11,009 bases of DNA, taken from contig DAOVJK010000078.1 of assembly GCA_030673265.1 (NCBI GenBank), forward strand, positions 1-11,009. Reading direction: 5' to 3'. The translations under genes were made by a program, and so were the position numbers. Shown here piece after piece: positions 6,681 through 11,009 of the stretch (positions are counted from its first letter, which is position 1; the number at the start of each line of letters is the position of its first letter). Below the pieces are notes generated by a model. That model searched no databases. It saw only the letters and a program-made list of their open reading frames with translations, and was not told the DNA's origin. The DNA comes from Pseudomonadota bacterium. GTDB lineage: Bacteria > Desulfobacterota > Desulfobulbia > Desulfobulbales > JAGXFP01.

Positions 6681-6809
6681 CTTCTCTCACCTTTCAGCTT
6701 TTTCGTTTAGATTAACTCTCATTCCTTTAAGATTAATTAAGCTTATCATTTGAAAAAACAAAAAGTAAACATGGCTCTAAAATATTTTCATCTTATAGGG
6801 GCATGGGCG

Positions 6810-6945
6810 GGTTAAGTCGGGGTCGGACCAAGCTAACTACCTGAATATATTTGTTATTTACTCCAGAAACAGGCATTGTTAGGCCATAGAGTGCCCTTTT
6901 CACCATCAAAAAGAGAGTTCTAAGCAGCGTAGCTTGGGCTTAACC
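6810..6945. repeat. Degenerate inverted repeat, possible small-element relic
   Basis: GGTTAAG (6810-6816) and CCAAGCTA (6828-6835) recur as reverse complements CTTAACC (6939-6945) and TAGCTTGG (6930-6937), in the order expected for an inverted repeat. The left arm carries an extra 11 bases (about 6817-6827, with GGGGTCGGA) absent from the right arm. It could be a decayed palindromic element of REP or MITE type. Confidence 0.3.
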
Positions 6946-7127
6946 TTTTGTGATTATTACATAAATCGCTGTTGATTTATTGATTTAAAGCAAAATTGGC
7001 AAAGATTAATTTTCCGGACAACTGATCTGTGAAAGACTGCGCAGAATATTGGCTGAGAAACTTACGGATATATGTTATCAAGTCATTCTTTTTAGTGCCC
7101 TTTGAGGGGTATAAGTTGCCTTGACAA

Positions 7128-7161
7128 TCGATGGTTCGGGGGGTCGATAGGTCGATGGTTC
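7128..7161. repeat. TCGATGGTTC direct repeats upstream of the response regulator
   Basis: TCGATGGTTC occurs at 7128-7137 and 7152-7161, with a variant TCGATAGGTC at 7144-7153 that overlaps the second copy. They overlap and follow the TTGACA box at 7121-7126 and end 65 bases before the regulator's start, where a repressor or activator could bind. The middle part (7141-7156) matches the GGTCAATA repeat at 3691. Confidence 0.35.
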
Positions 7162-7214
7162 AGGCACAAGACAAAAAACATTCACCATATTGTCACTCAA
7201 ATAGAGATTAAAAT

Positions 7215-7223
7215 GGGGGGGGG
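7215..7223 (+). promoter_or_regulatory. Run of nine G at the start of the response regulator gene
   Basis: Nine G follow the AT of an ATG whose own G (7215) is the first of the run. They lie 3 bases before the TTG used as start, so the tract may serve as a close-set ribosome site. The ATG at 7213 is out of frame with the gene at nine G but would be in frame with ten, giving MGGGK fused to the same protein. Confidence 0.6.
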
Positions 7224-7226
7224 AAA

Positions 7227-7898
7227 TTGAGAAAACTCAGGGTAACCATCTTCGACGATGACAATAATAATCTGGAACTGCTTCAATTATTATTGTCCCG
7301 GAGGGATTACGAGGTGCTGACCTTTAACGGTCCGGTTGTTTGTCCAGTCTATCAGGGACAGTCAGACGCGTGCAGTAATGGGAAAACATGCGCTGATATT
7401 ATCATAACCGATTATCAAATGCCCAAAATGACCGGAATTGAAATGCTGCTTCAACAGGTACAAAATGGGTGTAAGATTGATAGAAGAAATAAGGCAGTGA
7501 TGTCAGCGGATCCCGATAGTATAAAGCGGGAGATGCTTGAAGAAACGGGGTGTACATTATTCAGCAAGCCTTTTCCCTTTGATGAATTATTTGCCTGGCT
7601 CGATGAGTGTGAAAAGCGCATAGATCTTTCAAAGCCGCTCGGGATCAGAAGGAAAGAAGAGCGTTACCCAGCTAATATCGATGTATTGTATACTGCCAAT
7701 TCTGCAGAGAAAATCCATAAAGGCACTGTCGTGAATTTCGGTGCCAGTGGCCTTTGTTTTAAAACAAACGGCCCCGTCATTGAAGAACAATCTATTGTAA
7801 TTAAAAATGAACTGCCCAATGGTTTCAAGAATGCTTCTGTTTGCTGGGTTAAACCGTTAGAAGACGGTTCCTGTCTGACAGGATTAAAGGCACAATAG
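7227..7898 (+). CDS. Response regulator with receiver (REC) and PilZ domains
   Basis: The 223-residue cytoplasmic protein has an N-terminal receiver domain with the acidic cluster DDD (10-12), phosphoacceptor Asp62 in IIITDYQMPKMTG, Ser93 in VMSAD and Lys114 in SKPFPFDEL. After a short linker a PilZ domain follows, starting at RRKEER (141-146, the RxxxR signature) and NFGASG (170-175, the DxSxxG position with Gly in place of the first Ser). PilZ domains bind cyclic di-GMP, so the protein may join phosphorelay and c-di-GMP signals, though the altered second motif makes ligand binding uncertain. Between beta2 and the phosphoacceptor strand there is an insertion with Cys39, Cys49 and Cys55. The start is a TTG directly behind a poly-G run; no in-frame ATG fits. 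The sensor kinase is not in the window. A terminator lies 93 bases downstream, so the gene is a single unit. Confidence 0.85.
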   Translation: MRKLRVTIFDDDNNNLELLQLLLSRRDYEVLTFNGPVVCPVYQGQSDACSNGKTCADIIITDYQMPKMTGIEMLLQQVQNGCKIDRRNKAVMSADPDSIKREMLEETGCTLFSKPFPFDELFAWLDECEKRIDLSKPLGIRRKEERYPANIDVLYTANSAEKIHKGTVVNFGASGLCFKTNGPVIEEQSIVIKNELPNGFKNASVCWVKPLEDGSCLTGLKAQ

Positions 7899-7990
7899 AA
7901 ACAAGCAACTGAAAACCGGGACAACAGATTTATTTTATGGGCAACCGGAAATTTGTAATTACTAATAATAAATAGCAGTTGATTGATAAA

Positions 7991-8018
7991 AGCCTTGGAA
8001 ATTTCCAGGGCTTTTTTT
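7991..8018 (+). terminator. Rho-independent terminator behind the response regulator gene
   Basis: AGCCTTGGAA (7991-8000) pairs with TTTCCAGGGCT (8002-8012) in a stem of about ten pairs with one G-T, followed by seven T (8012-8018). Direction and distance (93 bases after the stop codon) fit the response regulator gene. Confidence 0.85.
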
Positions 8019-8047
8019 AATTACTGCGATGAGGCTGGCCAATTTCT

Positions 8048-8066
8048 GATCGGAGGCTCTCCGATC
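8048..8066. other. Perfect 8-bp hairpin with a 3-base loop
   Basis: GATCGGAG (8048-8055) pairs with CTCCGATC (8059-8066) around GCT. No T run follows on either strand, so it is not an intrinsic terminator in the usual form. It sits 115 bases beyond the 3' end of tRNA-Arg and 30 bases beyond the regulator's terminator; it could be a 3'-end RNA stabiliser or a protein-binding palindrome. Confidence 0.45.
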
Positions 8067-8180
8067 CAGGTGGGGAAAAAGCGAGACTTAAACGGCTATT
8101 TCGTTTTATTTATAATTGGTTCTTCAGGAAAAATCCGGCCAAATCCTTTCAAAAGGCATTGACTTTACGGACTTTTAAAA

Positions 8181-8257
8181 TGGTGGGCGAGGCGGGATTC
8201 GAACCCACGACCTTTGGCTTCGGAGGCCAACACTCTATCCAGCTGAGCTACTCACCC
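8181..8257 (-). tRNA. tRNA-Arg (anticodon CCG)
   Basis: On the minus strand a full 77-base cloverleaf is visible. The acceptor stem is GGGTGAG with CTCGCCC (one G-T). The D arm is AGCTCAGCTGGATAGAGT. The anticodon stem TTGGC/GCCAA holds the loop CTCCGAA, so the anticodon is CCG and it reads CGG arginine codons. The T arm includes GGTTCGAATCC, and the 3' CCA is encoded. It lies 61 bases behind the tilS stop codon in the same direction with no terminator between, so co-transcription is possible, but an own promoter is equally likely. Confidence 0.97.
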
Positions 8258-8318
8258 AAAACAATGCGATCAAGCAGGGGCCTTAATTACCATTAAATAG
8301 CATTCAGGTAAAGCCCTT

Positions 8319-9740
8319 TTATATTGGCAATACGGTAATCTTAAGCACTTTTTTCGTACCGGGTACCAGCCGGTAGCGATGATCGATCCGTAAACCAGGG
8401 AGTGCGACAATACCATCCTGATTAGCCAGGACCGGAACCCGGCTGCGGTTCTCCCGGGCAACTTTACGATCACTCAGAAAATCAGCAACCTTACGGCTGC
8501 CAGGCCCACCCAGGGGCTGGAAACGATCACCGGGCCTTACAGATCTTACCGTCAGGGGAAAAGCAAGTTCAGCCATGTCGAGATAATCAGCAGCCATGCC
8601 GGTTAACTCGTCACGACGAGGCCGTTGTTCTTCAATCTCTACCAGCAGAGTGACGCCAAGTTCATTAATGGGCCAATTACCCGGTCCGTCAACAATCATT
8701 TCAAAAGAGAGGTCCTTGCTTGCAGTCAGACTGGCTCGATGAGGATGCCGACCTGCCGGATATGAAAACTCCAATCCCCCCGCTCTTTTAACAACTCGCA
8801 AGCCCCCGGCCAGATGCAGCTCATTGCCGTTTCCGCCAGTCGCCGCCAATGCCAGTAAATTTTCAATATGCTGAAAAGTAGGCTGGCCGCCCATCTGCAC
8901 CAGAATCTGCTCGACCACCCGTCTGCGCAGGGCCGGATGACCAGCCAGGATTACCTTGATATCCGCCCGGATGGTGTCGAGATCCTCAGGGCCGTTTACG
9001 GCCTGAGAATAGAGATCCCGAGCCAGTTCACCGAGAAGCTCATCTTCTGTCCCGAGGATATCGGCCGTCCGCAACAGGGTTTGCCGGATGGCTGGATTAA
9101 AATTTTCTTGCAGATAAGGCAACAGATCCAACCTGACCCGGTTCCGCAAAAAATCCCGTTCAGCATTGGAACTGTCCTCGAGGAAGGAAATATCATGCTC
9201 GCGCAGATAATCAAGCAACTGCTCCTTGGATACTTGCAAAAGGGGGCGGATGACCCGCCGATAATTCAACTCCAGCATGCCGGCCAGAGCGTTGCGCCCG
9301 GCCCCCCTGATCAGGCGCAGCAAGACCTCCTCAGCCTGATCATCGGCGGTATGGGCGACAGCTATCGCTACTGCACCGAGCTCCCCGGCCACCCTCTCAA
9401 GAAATTCATAACGGAGCTGACGGGCCGCCGCTTCAACGGACAGCCCCCGTTCCTCGCCATACTCGCGGACCGGGACTGTACCGGTCCGGAAATCAACCTT
9501 CAGTTGCAAAGCCAGTTTTTTAACCAGCTCAGCCTCAGCAGCCGTTTCATCCGGCCGCAGGCCATGGTCTACATAGACCGCGCACAACCTGAGCGCCAAG
9601 TCAGCAACCACGGCCGCCAGCAGATGAAGCAAGGCTACCGAGTCGGAACCACCAGAGACCGCAACCACGACCAGATCTCCTGATTTCAGCAGATCAAGAT
9701 CCCTGAGCTTTTGCAGGGTATGTTCTTCAAGAGGACGCAT
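8319..9740 (-). CDS. tilS: tRNA(Ile)-lysidine synthase
   Basis: TilS uses ATP and lysine to convert cytidine 34 of tRNA-Ile(CAU) to lysidine, so that it reads AUA as isoleucine and is charged by IleRS. It is essential in most bacteria. The 473-residue protein has the P-loop SGGSDS (29-34), YVDHGLR (56-62) and HTADDQAEEVLLRLIRGAGR (130-149) of the N-type ATP pyrophosphatase domain. It also has LRNRVR (198-203), a middle helical region, and a complete C-terminal TilS domain with RPGDRFQPLGGPGSRKVADF (402-421) and ENRSRVPVL. Length is normal for the long form of the family. The ATG at 9738-9740 lacks a strong ribosome site but starts just before the usual N-terminal helix. The gene is divergent from galU over a 119-bp spacer. 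Codon use is GC-rich, unlike the AT-rich genes to its left. Confidence 0.96.
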   Translation of the reverse strand: MRPLEEHTLQKLRDLDLLKSGDLVVVAVSGGSDSVALLHLLAAVVADLALRLCAVYVDHGLRPDETAAEAELVKKLALQLKVDFRTGTVPVREYGEERGLSVEAAARQLRYEFLERVAGELGAVAIAVAHTADDQAEEVLLRLIRGAGRNALAGMLELNYRRVIRPLLQVSKEQLLDYLREHDISFLEDSSNAERDFLRNRVRLDLLPYLQENFNPAIRQTLLRTADILGTEDELLGELARDLYSQAVNGPEDLDTIRADIKVILAGHPALRRRVVEQILVQMGGQPTFQHIENLLALAATGGNGNELHLAGGLRVVKRAGGLEFSYPAGRHPHRASLTASKDLSFEMIVDGPGNWPINELGVTLLVEIEEQRPRRDELTGMAADYLDMAELAFPLTVRSVRPGDRFQPLGGPGSRKVADFLSDRKVARENRSRVPVLANQDGIVALPGLRIDHRYRLVPGTKKVLKITVLPI

Positions 9741-9775
9741 ACATAATCTTTACAAAGGGTTTTTTAAGAAAACCG

Positions 9776-9805
9776 ATGACTTTGCCATCCCTTTTGGGGC
9801 ATAAT
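9776..9805 (+). promoter_or_regulatory. Weak candidate promoter for galU
   Basis: ATGACT (9776-9781) and CATAAT (9800-9805), 18 bases apart, match the -35 and -10 consensus at 4 of 6 and 5 of 6 positions. Transcription would start near 9812, about 48 bases before the galU ATG. The 119-bp spacer must also contain the tilS promoter on the other strand, which I could not identify. Confidence 0.3.
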
Positions 9806-9859
9806 ATCGAGAATAGACAAACTCTCGAACAAACATACTCAACCATACGAGAAAATAAT

Positions 9860-10729
9860 ATGAAAATCACCAAGGCGGTTATCCCGGTAGCCGGGCTCGG
9901 CACCCGTTTTCTGCCGGCCAGCAAGGCCATCCCCAAAGAAATGCTGACCATTGTCGATCGACCGACCATCCAGTACATCGTCGAAGAGGTGGTCGCCTCG
10001 GGAATTGATGAGATCATCCTGATCACCAGTCAAGGCAAATCCGCCATCGAAAATCATTTCGATTATAATTTTGAACTGGAGACCGTCCTTAAGAGCAAAA
10101 AGAAAGACAACCTCTGCGAGGAAATCTGCAATATCTCCAACCTGATTGATATCGTCTCGGTTCGCCAGAAAAAACCTCTGGGTTTGGGCCATGCCATCTG
10201 GTCGGCCCGTAACGTCGTCGGCAACAACCCTTTCGTGGTTCTGCTCGGTGATGATCTGGTCCAGTCCGAAACGCCATGCACCCAACAGATGCTCAACCTT
10301 TTCAATGAATTACAGGAGTCGATCGTTGCTGTCCAGCGAGTCCCGATGGACCAGACCAGTCAGTATGGCATTGTTGAGGGAGAGCAGCTCAGAGAGCGGG
10401 TTATAAAAGTTAACCGGCTGATTGAAAAACCGCCGGCCGGGGCCACCCAGTCCGATATGGCCATCATCGGCCGTTACATCCTCCAGCCCGAAATTTTTGA
10501 TCTGTTGGAAAATGCCAAACCCGGGCACGGCGGTGAGATCCAGCTGACCGACGCCCTGCTGGCCCTCTCCAAGAAAAGACCGTTGTACGCCTACGAATTC
10601 GAGGGAACCAGGTTTGATGCCGGCGATAAACTCGGCTACCTGAAGGCCATTATCGCCTTCGCCCTGCGACACCCGACCCTGAACAAGGAATTCCGCAAGC
10701 ATATCAAGGAAGTTGCCGCTGATCTTTGA
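9860..10729 (+). CDS. galU: UTP-glucose-1-phosphate uridylyltransferase
   Basis: GalU makes UDP-glucose from UTP and glucose-1-phosphate in the cytoplasm, supplying LPS core, exopolysaccharide and galactose metabolism. The 289-residue protein shows the family set: the nucleotide-binding loop AGLGTRFLPASKAIPKEM (11-28), QKKPLGLGHA (103-112), GDD (130-132, metal and nucleotide contact), LIEKP (187-191), the sugar-phosphate region GGEIQLTDA (224-232), and FDAGDKLGYL (252-261). Length is standard. The frame is open further upstream to an ATG at 9776, but homology starts exactly at 9860 (MKITKAVIPVAGLGTR), so the first 28 codons are rejected. The ribosome site is weak (GAGA about 8 bases upstream). 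A large nested inverted repeat with a T run lies 75-190 bases behind the stop and may end the transcript. No other sugar-nucleotide gene is in view. Confidence 0.96.
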   Translation: MKITKAVIPVAGLGTRFLPASKAIPKEMLTIVDRPTIQYIVEEVVASGIDEIILITSQGKSAIENHFDYNFELETVLKSKKKDNLCEEICNISNLIDIVSVRQKKPLGLGHAIWSARNVVGNNPFVVLLGDDLVQSETPCTQQMLNLFNELQESIVAVQRVPMDQTSQYGIVEGEQLRERVIKVNRLIEKPPAGATQSDMAIIGRYILQPEIFDLLENAKPGHGGEIQLTDALLALSKKRPLYAYEFEGTRFDAGDKLGYLKAIIAFALRHPTLNKEFRKHIKEVAADL

Positions 10730-10803
10730 TGGCATCACAACTAGACGAAGACTGCGAAAAGTCAGATCTACGGTGTTGACGCGCATTTTTACTCGCTCAG
10801 TAC

Positions 10804-10918
10804 ACCTATGGATGGCCTCACTCTCAGGTAAGCGAGCGGAGGAAGACTCGAAAACACACTACTCCTCGGAGTCTGCGCTTACCTGTACGCCTATTTTTTT
10901 GCTTAGCCATCCATAGGT
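10804..10918. repeat. Large nested inverted repeat downstream of galU
   Basis: Three nested pairs face each other: ACCTATGGATGGC (10804-10816) with GCCATCCATAGGT (10906-10918), a perfect 13 bp; CAGGTAAGCG (10825-10834) with CGCTTACCTG (10876-10885), a perfect 10 bp; and AGACTC (10844-10849) with GAGTCT (10869-10874). Seven T (10894-10900) follow the inner stem on the plus strand, so it may act as a galU terminator. The outer arms look like terminal repeats of a 115-bp miniature element. The short open frame running through it (10713-10916) is not a gene. Confidence 0.7.
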
Positions 10919-11009
10919 TGCTATGCCCCTGGGTTCTGGGTATTACTCTGCCCTTTGGGTACTTTTTATGGGTTCATCATCTTTGATCTCCCGCGATTTA
11001 TTTTTCCTG
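10919..11009. other. End of window, no feature seen
   Basis: The last 91 bases contain no open frame of note, no RNA gene and no clear promoter or terminator. The next gene, if any, starts beyond the window. Confidence 0.4.

Larger units (their letters stand above)
6681..7226. other. Divergent intergenic region between the cytochrome and response regulator genes
   Basis: This 546-bp AT-rich stretch must hold both divergent promoters. On the minus strand, TTTACT and GATAAG with 16 bases between them (about 6750-6775) are a weak promoter guess for the cytochrome. On the plus strand, TTGACA at 7121-7126 is a perfect -35 box but has no good -10 partner at 17 bases. Two repeat structures (6810-6945 and 7128-7161) are listed separately. 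No RNA gene or supported open frame was seen. Confidence 0.4.

Noticed and set aside
7121..7149. Full sigma-70 promoter for the response regulator
   Set aside because: TTGACA at 7121 is perfect, but the hexamer 17 bases on (TCGATA) does not resemble a -10 box, so only the -35 match is mentioned.
8868..9683. 271-codon open frame on the plus strand
   Set aside because: Antisense shadow of tilS, whose catalytic motifs are all in the minus-strand frame.
9776..9859. Upstream extension of the galU frame to an earlier ATG
   Set aside because: The 28 extra codons overlap the candidate promoter and have no family counterpart; GalU proteins start at the MKITKAVIPVAG position.
10713..10916. 67-codon open frame behind galU
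   Set aside because: It overlaps the end of galU and runs through the nested inverted repeat; no ribosome site.

Overview
The window looks like a chromosomal segment of an anaerobic Gram-negative bacterium, most plausibly a sulfur- or sulfate-metabolising Desulfobacterota (Desulfobulbales-like). That placement is inference. It rests on the mixture of a secreted octaheme cytochrome c, a REC-PilZ regulator with a cysteine-bearing insertion, a DUF4015 protein, and many small mobile-element relics in the intergenic regions. No taxonomic marker gene is present.

Layout. Positions 1-283 carry the broken right end of an IS3-family insertion sequence (terminal repeat plus the last 57 codons of the transposase), abutting a two-copy 26-bp-period tandem repeat. 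Next comes a COG2509-like FAD-dependent oxidoreductase (496-1725, +) that stops at an amber codon although the same frame continues with a family-like C-terminus to 1770. A secreted DUF4015 glycoside-hydrolase-like protein (2143-3639, +) follows. Positions 3640-7226 are visibly more AT-rich and hold a MITE-like palindromic element, several hairpins, a small orphan gene (4201-4566, -), a cluster of GTCACC/GGTGAC repeats, and a gene for a periplasmic octaheme cytochrome of the hydroxylamine oxidoreductase (HAO) family (5154-6680, -) with its own terminator. A REC-PilZ response regulator (7227-7898, +) begins at a TTG just behind a run of nine G and ends before a clear terminator. The last part is GC-richer housekeeping DNA: tRNA-Arg(CCG) and tilS on the minus strand, then galU divergently on the plus strand, followed by a large nested inverted repeat.

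How the genes relate. No long operon is visible; most genes are single units with their own spacers. tilS (tRNA-Ile lysidine synthase) reads toward tRNA-Arg with 61 bp between them and no obvious terminator. galU (UDP-glucose synthesis) is transcribed away from tilS. The cytochrome has no electron-transfer partner gene in view, so its redox role has to be judged from its sequence alone.

The most interesting items are the amber codon in the FAD enzyme, the HAO-like octaheme cytochrome, the poly-G tract at the regulator's start, the three-cysteine insertion in its receiver domain, and the nested inverted repeat behind galU. No CRISPR array, phage module or defence system was seen.
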